Assembly (NCBI RefSeq): GCF_019285515.1
Contig: NZ_CP079095.1
Span: 1,364,001-1,428,000 of the forward strand
Direction of reading: 5' to 3'
From: Methylococcus sp. Mc7
Lineage (GTDB): Bacteria; Pseudomonadota; Gammaproteobacteria; Methylococcales; Methylococcaceae
DNA: 64,000 nt
Made by a program: the position numbers and the translations under genes. The notes beneath the pieces are model-generated. The model ran no database searches. It was not told the origin of the DNA and saw nothing but the letters and a program-made list of their open reading frames with translations. Below, one piece after another: positions 8,633-18,266 of the stretch (its first letter is position 1; every line of letters begins with the position of its first letter).

Positions 8633-10639
8633 TTAAAACAAGGCTTCGGCCTGGCCGACCACGTTGTCGACGGTGAAGCCGAAGGTCTTGAACAGCAGGC
8701 CGGCCGGCGCGGATTCGCCGAAGCGGTCCAGGCCGATAACTTTGCCATGGCTGCCGACGTATTTCCACCAGCCGTCGGTGACACCGGCCTCGATGGCGAG
8801 GCGGCGGGTCACGGCGGGCGGCAGCACGCTGTCGCGGTAGGCCGGGTCCTGGGCGTCGAACACGTTGGTGGAGGCCATGGACACCACGCGGACCTTCCTG
8901 CCCTTGGCGGTCAGGGCCTCGGCCGCCTTCACCGCCAGCTCGACCTCCGAGCCGGTGGCCAGCAGGATGGCGTCGGGGGTGCCGGCGCAGTCGACCAGGA
9001 CGTAGCCGCCCTTGGCGATCGCGGCGATCTGCTCCGGCGTCCGGGGCATGTGCGGCAGGTTCTGGCGCGAGAAGATCAGGGCGGAGGGGCCGTCCTGGCG
9101 CTCGATCGCGCACTTCCAGGCCACCGCCGACTCCACCGCGTCGCACGGGCGCCAGACCTGCATGTGGGGAATCAGGCGCAGGGGTGGCGGTCTGCTCGAT
9201 GGGCTGGTGGGTGGGGCCGTCCTCGCCCAGGCCGATGGAGTCGTGGGTGTAGACGTAGATCACCGGGATCTTCATCAGGGCCGACATGCGCAGCGCATTG
9301 CGGGCGTATTCGGAGAACATCAGGAAGGTGGCGCCGTAGGGCTTGAAACCGCCGTGCAGGGCGATGCCGTTCATGATGGCGGACATGCGAATTCGCGCAC
9401 GCCGTAGTAGACGTAGTTGCCGTCGTGGCCGGGGGCGTTGACGTCCTTGCAGCCGGACCACAGGGTCAGGTTGGAGCCGGCGAGGTCGGCCGAGCCGCCC
9501 ATGATCTCCGGCAGCAGCGGGCCGAAGCCGTTGAGGGCGTTCTGGGAGGCCTTGCGGCTGGCGATGGTCTCGGCCTTTTCGTTCACCTGGGCCACGAAGG
9601 CGGCGGATTGCTCCGCCCAGTCCGGGGCAGTTCGCCCGCCATGCGGCGTTCGAACTCGGCGGCCAGCTCGGGAATTCGCGGCGGTAGTTTTCGAAGCGGT
9701 CGTTCCACTCGCCTTCGGCCTTGGCGCCGGTCTCGCGCGCGCTCCAGGCCTCGTAGATGTCGGCCGGGACTTCGAAGGCCGGATACGGCCAGCCGATGTT
9801 CTCGCGGGTGAGGGCGACTTCGTCGGTGCCGAGGGCGGCGCCGTGGCAGTCTTCCTTGCCCTGCTTGTTGGGCGAGCCCCAGCCGATGATGGTCTGGCAG
9901 CAGATCAGGGACGGCTTGTCGGTGACCGCGCGGGCGGCCTCGATGGCGGCCTGCACGGCTTCCGGATCATGGCCGTCGACCTGCGGGATCACGTGCCAGC
10001 CGTAGGCCTCGAAGCGCTTGGGGGTATCGTCCATGAACCAGCCGGGCACGCCGCCGTGGCCGCGGACCTCGCCGTCGATGGAGATGTTGTTGTCGTCGTA
10101 GAAGGCGATCAGCTTGCCCAGCTTCATCGCGCCGGCCAGCGAGCAGGCCTCGTGGGAGATGCCTTCCATCAGGCAGCCGTCGCCCAGGAAGGCGTAGGTG
10201 TAGTGATCGACGATGCTGTGGCCGGGCCGGTTGAACTGGCCGGCCAGGGTGCGCTCGGCCAGGGCCATGCCGACGGCGTTGCTGATGCCCTGTCCCAGGG
10301 GACCCGTGGTGGTCTCGACGCCGGGGGTGTAGCCGTATTCGGGATGGCCGGGGTCTTGGAGTGGAGCTGGCGGAAGTTCTGCAGTTCCTCGATGGGCAGA
10401 TCGTAGCCGGTCAGGTGCAGCAGGGAATAGATCAGCATCGAGCCGTGGCCGTTGGACAGCACGAAGCGGTCGCGGTTGGGCCACTTCGGATTGGCCGGGT
10501 TGTGGCACAGGTAGTCGTTCCACAGCCTCGGCAATGTCCGCCATCCCCATCGGCGCCCCGGATGGCCCGAGTTGGCCTTCTGCACCGCATCCATGCTCAA
10601 GGCTCGTATGGCGTTGGCTAACTCTCGTCGCGTCCTCAT
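8633..10639 (-). CDS. tkt: Transketolase, copy B (frameshifted as read)
   Basis: Same enzyme as at 1979-3984. The start [14 protein letters not shown] at 10639 is chosen over an in-frame ATG at 10654 because GGAG lies 6 bases upstream of it. The stretch from [11 protein letters not shown] through [13 protein letters not shown] to ENYRREFP is continuous. Breaks lie near 9182, 9389, 9623, 9671, 10357 and 10526. The total is 669 codons, the family length. It is the first gene of the leftward operon, opposite the LysR gene. Confidence 0.92.
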
Positions 10640-10865
10640 GTCGGTCTCCTTCAATGTTGTCTGCTCGCTGGGATGCGTGGAAAATTCTGAAACAATGTAT
10701 TATCCCTCAGTAAATTCCATCTTGTCACGCCTTAGGAACCGGCGCGGCCCTCAATTGCGTGCTACGCTGAAACGGCTAGCGCGGTGCAGGGCCGCCTAAT
10801 TTATTGGCAATCTAGGATAAGGGAAAATCAGTCTATTTTAACAATATAATAAATAAAAATTATCC
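10640..10865. promoter_or_regulatory. Divergent promoter region between tkt copy B and the LysR gene
   Basis: 226 bp between divergent starts. It becomes AT-rich next to the regulator start. Two structures are visible: a stem CGGCCCT (10745-10751) with AGGGCCG (10788-10794), and a TTAT-N12-ATAA dyad (10801-10820), which has the partial symmetry of LysR-type operators. Binding by the adjacent regulator is inference from position. Confidence 0.5.
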
Positions 10866-11822
10866 ATGAACATTACTCTCCGGCAGTTGAAGGTCTTCGA
10901 GCGGGTCGCGCGGCGGCTGAGTTTTACTCGGGCGGCGGAGGAACTCTATCTGACCCAGCCCGCCGTATCGATGCAGATCAAACAGTTCGAGGAGAGCATA
11001 GGGCTGCCGTTGTTCGAGCGCTTGGGGAAAAAGATCTTCCTCACCCGTGCCGGCGAGGAGCTGTATCGTTTGAGCCGGCAGATTTCGCTGCAACTCGACG
11101 AAGCCGAGCAGCTCATCGAGGAGTTGAAGGGGATGGAAGGAGGGCGGCTGGTCGTCGCGGTGGCCAGCACGGTGCATTATTTCGCCATCCGGTTGCTGGC
11201 GGACTTCTGCAAGCGCTATCCGAAGGTGCGGGTGAACTTCAAGGTGACCAACCGCAAGGGATTGCTACAGATGCTCGAAGACAACGAAGTGGACACGGTG
11301 CTGATGGGACGTCCGCCGGACGAGCTGGACCTCGTGGCTGAAGCGTTCATGGACAACCCATTGGTCATCATTGCGCCGGCGGATCATCCGCGAGTCGGCG
11401 AAAAAGGCATACGCTTGGAGGACTTGCGCAACGAGACGTTTCTCATGCGCGAGCAAGGTTCGGGCACCCGGAACGCGGTCGAGCGGTTCTTCGCCGAACG
11501 GGGCGTGCGTGTGGTCGCGAGCATGGAAATGAACACCAACGGCGCGATCAAGCAGGGGGTCGAGGTCGGCCTGGGGCTGGGGCTGGTTTCGATACATACC
11601 GTCGAGCGTGAACTTGCCGACCGGCGGGTGGTGGTGCTGGACGTGGAAGCATTTCCCATCATCCGGCAGTGGTACATCGTGCATCGGGCGGGCAAGCGCT
11701 TGACGGCGACCGCCACCGCTTTCGAGGAGTTTGTGCGGAGCGAAGCCCAGAGGTTTGTCGTACCGTTCAATGCAATCCTCGGCGCCGGGAAGGAAGCGGC
11801 GATCGGAGCGATGGAGTATTGA
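10866..11822 (+). CDS. cbbR: LysR-family regulator, CbbR type
   Basis: A 318-residue LysR-type activator. The N-terminal winged helix-turn-helix (residues 1-60, LSFTRAAEELYLTQPAVSMQ) and the effector domain (about 90-300) are complete. The N-terminus MNITLRQLKVFERVAR and the RQWYIVHRAGK segment are typical of CbbR regulators of Calvin-cycle genes. It is transcribed divergently from the transketolase-aldolase-RuMP operon, the normal arrangement for a LysR protein and its target. The link to RuMP genes is inferred from this arrangement. CbbR-like paralogues cannot be told apart from sequence alone. Confidence 0.85.
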   Translation: MNITLRQLKVFERVARRLSFTRAAEELYLTQPAVSMQIKQFEESIGLPLFERLGKKIFLTRAGEELYRLSRQISLQLDEAEQLIEELKGMEGGRLVVAVASTVHYFAIRLLADFCKRYPKVRVNFKVTNRKGLLQMLEDNEVDTVLMGRPPDELDLVAEAFMDNPLVIIAPADHPRVGEKGIRLEDLRNETFLMREQGSGTRNAVERFFAERGVRVVASMEMNTNGAIKQGVEVGLGLGLVSIHTVERELADRRVVVLDVEAFPIIRQWYIVHRAGKRLTATATAFEEFVRSEAQRFVVPFNAILGAGKEAAIGAMEY

Positions 11823-11837
11823 CGCGAAGAGGGCTGG

Positions 11838-13184
11838 CTATTTGCCGACGCAGAAACTCGCGAATATCCGGCTCAGCAAGTCCTCGTTGGTGAATTCCCC
11901 GGTGATTTCGCCCAGCGCCTTTTGGGCCGAATGGAGTTCCTCGGCCAGGAGTTCGGCGGTCTTCGTGCCCAGGTAAAGGCGGGCGTTGGTCAAGGCGGCG
12001 CGGGCTCTTTGGATGGTGTCCAGGTGTCGCCGGCGGGCACTGAAAACGCCTTCGGTTCCTCTTTCATAGCCCGCGCGGCGGGCGAGTTCCTGTCTCAGCA
12101 GATCGATACCTTCCCCGGTGCGGGCCGAAAGGTGGACGACGGTGGTCTCCCGGTCGATTGTCATGCATGCCGGCGTGCCGGTCAGGTCTATCTTGTTGAA
12201 GACGCGGATGAGCGGGATGGCTTCCGGCAGGCCGGCCAGCAGTTCGTCGCCGGCATCGGGGTGGCGGGCGTCGATGACCAGCAGGATACAGTCGGCGTTT
12301 GCGAGTGTTTCTCTGGCGCGCCGGATGCCTTCGCGTTCGATCGGGTCCTCGCTGTCGCGGAGCCCTGCGGTGTCGACGATGTGCAGGGGGAGACCGCCGA
12401 TCTGCAGCGATTCGCGGAGGATGTCGCGGGTGGTGCCCGGGATTTCGGTCACGATCGCCAGGTCGCGGCCGGATAGCGCATTGAGCAGGCTGGATTTGCC
12501 GGCGTTGGGGCGTCCTGCGATCACCGCCGTGAGACCTTCGCGCAGCAACGCGCCTTGGTGCGCCTTGGTGTCGATGGCGTCGAGTTCGTCCAGCAGTCCG
12601 GCGAGGTCCTGGCCGAGCGCGGCGTCATCCAGCAGGTCGATGTCTTCATCGCTGAAGTCGATGGCGGCTTCGACGTGGGTACGGAGGTGGATGAGGCGTT
12701 CCTGCAGGTGGTGGATGTGAGCTGAAAATTCGCCCTGAAGCGAGCGCTGTGCGGAGCGGGCGGCTTCCTCCGTGCTGCTGTCGATCAGGTCGGCGATGGC
12801 CTCGGCCTGGGCGAGGTCCAGCTTTCCGTTCAGGTAGGCGCGTTCGGAAAACTCCCCCGGGCGAGCGAGCCGGCATCCCAGCTCAAGCGCGCGCCGCAGC
12901 AGGAGATCCAGGACCACCGGGCCGCCGTGGCCGTGCAGTTCGAGGACGTTTTCGCCGGTGAACGAGCGGGGCGCGGGAAAATACAGCGCGATGCCGCTGT
13001 CGATGGCGCGGCCGTCGGCGTCCAGGAAACGGCGGAATTCGGCGTAACGGGGCCGCGGCGGGCCGCTGAGTATGGCGCCGAGGATCGGGCCGAGTTCGCT
13101 GCCGGAAATGCGGACGATGCCAACGCCGCCTTTTCCGGGCGGCGTGGCGATCGCGGCGATGGTGTCGCGCTCGGGAGCTGCCAT
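11838..13184 (-). CDS. mnmE: tRNA modification GTPase MnmE
   Basis: With MnmG it makes the 5-carboxymethylaminomethyl group on wobble uridine of certain tRNAs. 448 residues, normal length. The N-terminal formyl-tetrahydrofolate-binding domain begins MAAPERDTIAAIATP; the G domain shows GRPNAGKSS (G1, about 222), DTAGLRD (G3) and FNKIDL (G4); the C-terminus ends with the conserved FCVGK. Last gene of the rpmH-rnpA-yidD-yidC-mnmE run, 13 bp after yidC. Confidence 0.97.
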   Translation of the reverse strand: MAAPERDTIAAIATPPGKGGVGIVRISGSELGPILGAILSGPPRPRYAEFRRFLDADGRAIDSGIALYFPAPRSFTGENVLELHGHGGPVVLDLLLRRALELGCRLARPGEFSERAYLNGKLDLAQAEAIADLIDSSTEEAARSAQRSLQGEFSAHIHHLQERLIHLRTHVEAAIDFSDEDIDLLDDAALGQDLAGLLDELDAIDTKAHQGALLREGLTAVIAGRPNAGKSSLLNALSGRDLAIVTEIPGTTRDILRESLQIGGLPLHIVDTAGLRDSEDPIEREGIRRARETLANADCILLVIDARHPDAGDELLAGLPEAIPLIRVFNKIDLTGTPACMTIDRETTVVHLSARTGEGIDLLRQELARRAGYERGTEGVFSARRRHLDTIQRARAALTNARLYLGTKTAELLAEELHSAQKALGEITGEFTNEDLLSRIFASFCVGK

Positions 13185-13197
13185 CGCCGGTCGGGGA

Positions 13198-14844
13198 TCA
13201 GGCCCTGGCAGCAGCCGTTTTCTCGATCTGGCGGGTGATGTACCACTGCTGGACGATCGACAGAATGTTGTTGACCACCCAGTACAGCACCAGTCCCGAC
13301 GGGAAGAACAGGAAGAACACCGTGAAGATCAGCGGGAAGAACTGCATCACGCGGGCCTGGATCGGGTCGGTCGGCGGAGGGTTCAGGCGCTGCTGGATGA
13401 ACATGGAGACGCCCATGATCAGCGGCAGGACAAAGTACGGGTCCTTGGACGAAAGATCGTCCAGCCAGAGCAGGAACGGCGCTTGGCGCAGGTCCACGCT
13501 TTCGACCAGCACCCAGTACAGCGAAATGAATACCGGGATCTGAACCAGGATCGGGAGGCAACCGCCGAGCGGGTTGACCTTCTCCTTGCGGTAGAGCTCC
13601 ATCATCGCCTGGTTATAGCGCTGGCGGTCCTCGCCGTAGCGTTCCTTCAACTCCACCAGCTTGGGCTGCAGCTTCCGCATGTTGGCCATGGAGCGGTAGC
13701 TGGCTTCGGAGAGCTTGAAGAACAGCGCCTTGATGACCAGCGTCACGAAGATGATGGCCCAGCCCCAGTTGTTGAAATAGCCGTGGAACTTCTCCAGCAG
13801 CCAGTAGATGGGCTTGGCGATGACGGTGAGAATGCCGAAGTCTGCGGTCAGTTCCAGGCCGGGCGCGATGCCTTCCAGCACGTGCTGCAGCTTGGGACCG
13901 GCGAACAGCCGGGCCTTGAGGGTCTGGCTGCTTCCGGCCGGGACATCGGCTGGGGGCGAGTAGGCGCCGATCACGAAAACACGGTCGGCCAGGGCTTTGG
14001 TATAGAAGGTCGACTCGTCTTCGCCGGGCGGAACCCAGGCGGCGAGGAAATAATGCTGGATCATCGCGATCCAGCCCTGGCGGGACTTCACGTCCAGGTT
14101 GCCGTCCGCCATGTCCTTGAAGGCGATCTTCTCGTAGCTCTTATCCGCCGTGTGCAGGACGCCGCCGGTGTAGGTGCGGATGAATTGAGAGTCTTCCTGT
14201 GGGCTGGTGGGTTCCTTGCGCTGGAGCTGCATGTACTGGCGGCCCGTCCAGTTCGAGCCCGAGCGGTTGTCGATCGTCTGCTCCATGTCGATCAGATAGC
14301 TGCCGCGCCGGAGGATGTAGGTCTTGGTCACCGTGACGCCCTGGCCGTCGGTCCAGGTGAGGGGGATGCGCAGGACGTCCTGGCCGTCTTGCAAGCGGTA
14401 TTCGCCTGCGTCGGCGTGCCAGATGCTGTGATGGGTGGGCACCTGCTGGGCGGCGCCGATGAAGCCGCTCTGGGCGATGAAGATGTCGCCCTGATCGGTG
14501 AGCAGGCGAACGGGCCGATCCGGCTGGTTCTTGCTGACAGGGTAGTTCAGCAGATCGAGCTGGCGCAGATCGCCGCCGCGGGTGTCGATTTCGAGGCTGA
14601 GGACATCGGTACGGACCAGGATGCGCCGGCTGCCTTCCTGGGTCGGCGATTCGGTGCGCACCGCCGTGCCGGTCACGTCGTCACTCGGCCGTTGCGGCAG
14701 ATCCCCCGCCGATGCGCCGGGTGTCGCGTTTTCGGTCTGGGCCACGGCTGGGGGCTTCGGGCCGTAGTCGATCTGCCACTGCTCCCAGAGCAGGAAGCTC
14801 AGGAATATGAAAAAGACAAAGAGCACAAACCGTAGGTTATCCAT
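13198..14844 (-). CDS. yidC: Membrane protein insertase YidC
   Basis: Inserts inner-membrane proteins alone or with SecYEG. 548 residues from ATG 14844 ([12 protein letters not shown]), giving an N-terminal membrane segment, the large periplasmic beta domain of Gram-negative YidC (about 50-330), and the five-helix insertase core with NPLGGCLPILVQIPVF and LVLYWVVNN. The start is set by a one-base overlap with the yidD stop (TAATG), suggesting translational coupling; a longer in-frame extension upstream lies inside yidD. Confidence 0.97.
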   Translation of the reverse strand: MDNLRFVLFVFFIFLSFLLWEQWQIDYGPKPPAVAQTENATPGASAGDLPQRPSDDVTGTAVRTESPTQEGSRRILVRTDVLSLEIDTRGGDLRQLDLLNYPVSKNQPDRPVRLLTDQGDIFIAQSGFIGAAQQVPTHHSIWHADAGEYRLQDGQDVLRIPLTWTDGQGVTVTKTYILRRGSYLIDMEQTIDNRSGSNWTGRQYMQLQRKEPTSPQEDSQFIRTYTGGVLHTADKSYEKIAFKDMADGNLDVKSRQGWIAMIQHYFLAAWVPPGEDESTFYTKALADRVFVIGAYSPPADVPAGSSQTLKARLFAGPKLQHVLEGIAPGLELTADFGILTVIAKPIYWLLEKFHGYFNNWGWAIIFVTLVIKALFFKLSEASYRSMANMRKLQPKLVELKERYGEDRQRYNQAMMELYRKEKVNPLGGCLPILVQIPVFISLYWVLVESVDLRQAPFLLWLDDLSSKDPYFVLPLIMGVSMFIQQRLNPPPTDPIQARVMQFFPLIFTVFFLFFPSGLVLYWVVNNILSIVQQWYITRQIEKTAAARA

Positions 14845-15071
14845 TATTGTTTTCCAAGTTTTTCCGGGACCGGATCGATGCCGCCGTGATGCCAGGGGTG
14901 GCATTTCAGGAGCCGCCGTATTGTAAGGTATGCCCCGCGCATCGCGCCAAAGCGCTCGATGGCGTCTATGGCATAATTCGAGCAGGTCGGGAAGAACCGG
15001 CAGTGGTGGCCGATCCAGGGACTGAGCAGGTATTGGTAGAGCCTGATCAGGGCGATGAGGAGCCGCTGCAT
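14844..15071 (-). CDS. yidD: Membrane protein insertion efficiency factor YidD
   Basis: 75 residues with the family core [25 protein letters not shown] and [14 protein letters not shown], including the conserved cysteines. It supports YidC-dependent insertion. The start at 15071 lies inside the end of rnpA (25-bp overlap), and the stop overlaps the yidC start by one base. Confidence 0.95.
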   Translation of the reverse strand: MQRLLIALIRLYQYLLSPWIGHHCRFFPTCSNYAIDAIERFGAMRGAYLTIRRLLKCHPWHHGGIDPVPEKLGKQ

Positions 15072-15433
15072 CGTCGGGTCAGTCTGAGCCAATGTTTTTC
15101 CAAGGCGCGTAGCAGGTCGGCGGAATTCACGGCGGTCGCCGGCGTGCGGGCCATGACGACATAATCGAGGGCGCCGAGTTCCGCTTGGCGAAGACGGAAT
15201 GATTCGCGAACCAGCCGCTTGATCCGGTTGCGATCGACCGCTTTCCGAATCTGCTTCCGGGAGAGCGCCAGGCCTAGCCGTGGATGGGCTCGGCTGTTGG
15301 GGCGAGCCAGCACCGTGAGCCATGAATCCGAGGAGCGGCAGGCGTCTTCGAATACGAAACGGAACTCTACGGGGCTGGCCAATCGGTGGGATCTGGGAAA
15401 CCCGTACCCCTGGCCGGGAACGGGCCGTTCCAT
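15047..15433 (-). CDS. rnpA: Ribonuclease P protein component
   Basis: The protein subunit of RNase P, which matures tRNA 5' ends. 128 residues with the RNA-binding signature [16 protein letters not shown]. The ATG at 15433 overlaps the rpmH stop by one base (TGATG), so the two are coupled. The 3' end overlaps yidD. Confidence 0.96.
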   Translation of the reverse strand: MERPVPGQGYGFPRSHRLASPVEFRFVFEDACRSSDSWLTVLARPNSRAHPRLGLALSRKQIRKAVDRNRIKRLVRESFRLRQAELGALDYVVMARTPATAVNSADLLRALEKHWLRLTRRCSGSSSP

Positions 15434-15567
15434 CAGACCGAAAGCTTTTTGCGCCCTTTCGCGCGCCGGGCGCTGAGGACGGCGCGGCCGCCGCGGGTCT
15501 TCATGCGGGCGCGGAAGCCGTGGGTGCGCACGCGCTTGATCTTGCTCGGTTGATAAGTTCTTTTCAT
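15433..15567 (-). CDS. rpmH: 50S ribosomal protein L34
   Basis: 44 residues, very basic, starting [18 protein letters not shown] and containing [14 protein letters not shown], the universal L34 pattern. First gene of the leftward rpmH-rnpA-yidD-yidC-mnmE group and divergent from dnaA. Confidence 0.98.
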   Translation of the reverse strand: MKRTYQPSKIKRVRTHGFRARMKTRGGRAVLSARRAKGRKKLSV

Positions 15568-15728
15568 GATCTGTCCTGCTCGATGCCGGGGCGGCAAAAA
15601 GAAAAAGAGCGCAACTATAAGACGTGGTCTGTTCGCCGTCAAGAATCGGCGCGGGTTCATTTTCCGGTAGAATAGTCTCCCCCTTCCGGGTCAGCCCGCC
15701 CCCACCAGTTTTCCAAGGACATCCCCCG
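15568..15728. promoter_or_regulatory. Divergent rpmH/dnaA intergenic region
   Basis: 161 bp separating rpmH and dnaA, presumably holding both promoters. I looked for DnaA boxes (TTATNCACA and its complement) and found none here, so this is not an obvious oriC. Confidence 0.5.
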
Positions 15729-17057
15729 ATGAGCGTGCTCTGGAGTCACTGCATCAGCAAGCTTGAAGGCGAACTTCCTCCTCAGCAGTTCAACACCTGG
15801 ATCAGGCCGTTGCAAGCCGTGGAGGACGGAGCCGAGCTGCGCCTTCTGGCGCCGAACCGGTTCGTTCTCGACTGGGTTAAGCAACACTTCATCGGGAAGA
15901 TCGAGGAAGTCGTGTCCGAACAGAACCTCGACGCCGTCCCCAGCGTGGTGCTGGAGATCGGTTCGCGTGCCGCCGAGGCGGCCCAGGCGAGGCCGGCGAA
16001 CCCGCCCAAGAAGGCCGGCCCGGCGCGCAAGCCGGTGCCGAACAACCTGAACAGCGCCTTTATCTTCGGCAACTTCGTCGAAGGCAAGTCAAACCAGCTG
16101 GCGAAGGCGGCGTCGCTGCAGGTGGCCCAGAACGTGGGGCGCGCCTACAATCCGCTGTTCATTTATGGTGGCGTCGGTCTGGGCAAGACCCATCTGATGC
16201 ACGCCATCGGCAATGAAATTCTCCGTGGAAACCCGGCCGCCAACATCGTTTACCTGCATTCCGAGCGCTTCGTTTCCGACATGGTCAAGGCACTGCAGCA
16301 TAACGCTATCAACGCCTTCAAGGAGTTTTACCGCACCGTCGACGCCCTGCTGATCGACGACATCCAGTTTTTCGCCGGCAAGGAGCGCTCGCAGGAAGAG
16401 TTTTTCCACACCTTCAACACGCTGCTGGAAAACAAGCATCAGGTGGTGCTCACCTGTGACCGCTATCCCAAAGAGATCAAAGGCCTGGAAGAGCGGCTCA
16501 AATCGCGGTTCGGATGGGGGTTGCCCGTGGCCATCGAGCCGCCCGATCTGGAGACGCGGGTCGCCATTCTCATGAGCAAGGCCCAGCAGTCCGGTATCGA
16601 ATTGTCGCCGGAAGTGGCGTTCTTCATCGGCAAGCGCATCCGCTCCAATATCCGCGAGCTGGAGGGCGCGCTGAGGCGCGTCATCGCCAACGCACAGTTC
16701 ACCGGGCGCCCGATTACGCTGGAGTTCGCCAAGGAGGCTTTGCGCGATCTGATCGCGCTGCAGGACCGGATGATCAACGTGGAAAACATCCAGAAGACTG
16801 TGGCGGAGTATTTCAAGATCCGCCAGGCCGACCTGTTGTCGAACAAGCGCACGCGCTCCTTGACCCGGCCGCGCCAGATCGCCATGGCCTTGTCCAAGGA
16901 GTTGACCAGCCACAGCCTGCCGGAGATCGGCCAGATGTTCGGCGGGCGGGACCACACCACGGTGCTGCATGCCTGCCGGAAAGTGCAGGAGCTCAAGGAG
17001 AGCGACGCCAGATTCATGGAGGACTTTTCCAATCTTCTGCGTATCCTTTCCAACTGA
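15729..17057 (+). CDS. dnaA: Chromosomal replication initiator DnaA
   Basis: 442 residues from ATG 15729 ([16 protein letters not shown]); a longer in-frame extension lacks support. Domain I (1-80), linker, AAA+ ATPase with [17 protein letters not shown] (about 148) and [13 protein letters not shown], and a C-terminal DNA-binding domain with the signature [11 protein letters not shown] (about 405). It unwinds the replication origin. First in dnaA-dnaN-recF-gyrB, the common origin-linked order. Confidence 0.98.
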   Translation: MSVLWSHCISKLEGELPPQQFNTWIRPLQAVEDGAELRLLAPNRFVLDWVKQHFIGKIEEVVSEQNLDAVPSVVLEIGSRAAEAAQARPANPPKKAGPARKPVPNNLNSAFIFGNFVEGKSNQLAKAASLQVAQNVGRAYNPLFIYGGVGLGKTHLMHAIGNEILRGNPAANIVYLHSERFVSDMVKALQHNAINAFKEFYRTVDALLIDDIQFFAGKERSQEEFFHTFNTLLENKHQVVLTCDRYPKEIKGLEERLKSRFGWGLPVAIEPPDLETRVAILMSKAQQSGIELSPEVAFFIGKRIRSNIRELEGALRRVIANAQFTGRPITLEFAKEALRDLIALQDRMINVENIQKTVAEYFKIRQADLLSNKRTRSLTRPRQIAMALSKELTSHSLPEIGQMFGGRDHTTVLHACRKVQELKESDARFMEDFSNLLRILSN

Positions 17058-17089
17058 ACGCGCCGTTTCTTTCGATAAGGGCTTGAGCC

Positions 17090-18214
17090 ATGAAGTTCCG
17101 TGTCTTGCGGGAAGATTTGTTATTGCCGCTGCAGCAGGTCATCGGCGTCATCGAGCGGCGCCAGACTTTGCCGATTCTTTCGAACGTGCTGATCGCGGTG
17201 GAAGCCGGGCGGATGGAGCTCACCGGAACCGATCTGGAGGTTCAGCTCGTTGCAAACACAGGCATCGAAGGCAAGGAGTCAGGGCGTTTCACCGTGCCTG
17301 CGCGCAAGCTGATGGACATCTGCAGGCTCCTGCCGGAAGGAAGCGAACTGGCTTTCGAGGTGAAGCCGGAGCGGGTATCGCTGCAATGCGGCAAGAGCCG
17401 GTTCGTATTGGGCGCACTGCCGGCCGAGAACTATCCCAACTTCGAGCACGGCGATCCGGCGGCGGCGTTCAACTGCGAAGCGCAGTTGCTGCGGCGGGCC
17501 ATCGAGAAGACCGCTTTCGCCATGGCGCAGCAGGACGTGCGCTATTATCTCAACGGCCTGCTCCTGGAAATCCGGCAGGGTCGGATCCGTACCGTGGCGT
17601 CCGACGGCCATCGGCTGGCGTTGTTCGAGGAAGCCGTCGAGGGAATGCCGGATGTCGCCCGGCAGCTCATCCTGCCCCGCAAGGGTGTTCTCGAGCTGGG
17701 TCGCCTTTTGGCTCAGGTTTCGGGACAGGCCGGTGCGGGCGTCGGGGAGCTGGCAAGCGTCCAGATATCGGCGAACAACGTCAGGGTCGTCTTCGGCGCG
17801 TTCAGCTTCGCGGCGAAGCTGGTCGAAGGGCGTTATCCCGATTATGATCGCGTGATACCGAAGGCGGCATCCCGTGTCGCCGTAACCGACCGCTTCGATC
17901 TGCGCAGCGCGCTGACGCGGGTCGCCGTGCTGTCCAACGAGAAGTTCAAAGGTGTCAGCCTTGAAGTCGGGGATGGCGTCATCAGACTCAGGGCGCAGAA
18001 TCCGGAGCATGAGGAGGCGGAAGACGAGGTGCCGGCGGAGGTCTCGGGCGAGACGTTTTCGGTGGGTTTCAACGCCACCTATCTGCTCGATGCGATCAAC
18101 GCCGTGGCTTCGGATTCGGTGCGCATGTCGTTCACCGACGCCAACGGCAGTTGTCTGATAGAGGATCTGTCGGATGCCAGGCATCGCTTCATCGTGATGC
18201 CGATGCGCCTTTGA
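17090..18214 (+). CDS. dnaN: DNA polymerase III sliding clamp (beta subunit)
   Basis: The ring-shaped processivity clamp. 374 residues starting MKFRVLREDLLLPLQQVIGV, ending with RHRFIVMPMRL, the hydrophobic-pocket C-terminus typical of the family. 32 bp after dnaA and 52 bp before recF. Confidence 0.98.
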   Translation: MKFRVLREDLLLPLQQVIGVIERRQTLPILSNVLIAVEAGRMELTGTDLEVQLVANTGIEGKESGRFTVPARKLMDICRLLPEGSELAFEVKPERVSLQCGKSRFVLGALPAENYPNFEHGDPAAAFNCEAQLLRRAIEKTAFAMAQQDVRYYLNGLLLEIRQGRIRTVASDGHRLALFEEAVEGMPDVARQLILPRKGVLELGRLLAQVSGQAGAGVGELASVQISANNVRVVFGAFSFAAKLVEGRYPDYDRVIPKAASRVAVTDRFDLRSALTRVAVLSNEKFKGVSLEVGDGVIRLRAQNPEHEEAEDEVPAEVSGETFSVGFNATYLLDAINAVASDSVRMSFTDANGSCLIEDLSDARHRFIVMPMRL

Positions 18215-18266
18215 TGCCGGAATATCCGGACTCGAAGAGCAACGGTGTTGAAACCGCCGGGACAGC

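Larger units (their letters stand above)
6658..10632. repeat. Tandem duplication block, copy B
   Basis: The second copy of the block described at 1-3977, carrying transketolase, aldolase and the TGVxKYL protein in the same order and orientation. Copy B is preceded by a unique promoter region and the divergent LysR gene, so it is probably the promoter-proximal copy of the operon. Confidence 0.93.

Noticed and set aside
7476-10550. A 1024-codon open frame on the minus strand running through fba and tkt copy B
   Set aside because: It is a product of frameshifts joining pieces of two known genes; only parts of it read as transketolase or aldolase.
15568-15728. Chromosomal origin in the rpmH-dnaA gap
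   Set aside because: No DnaA boxes or AT-rich unwinding element are visible there; single weak matches elsewhere (near 29180 and 38583) are not clustered.
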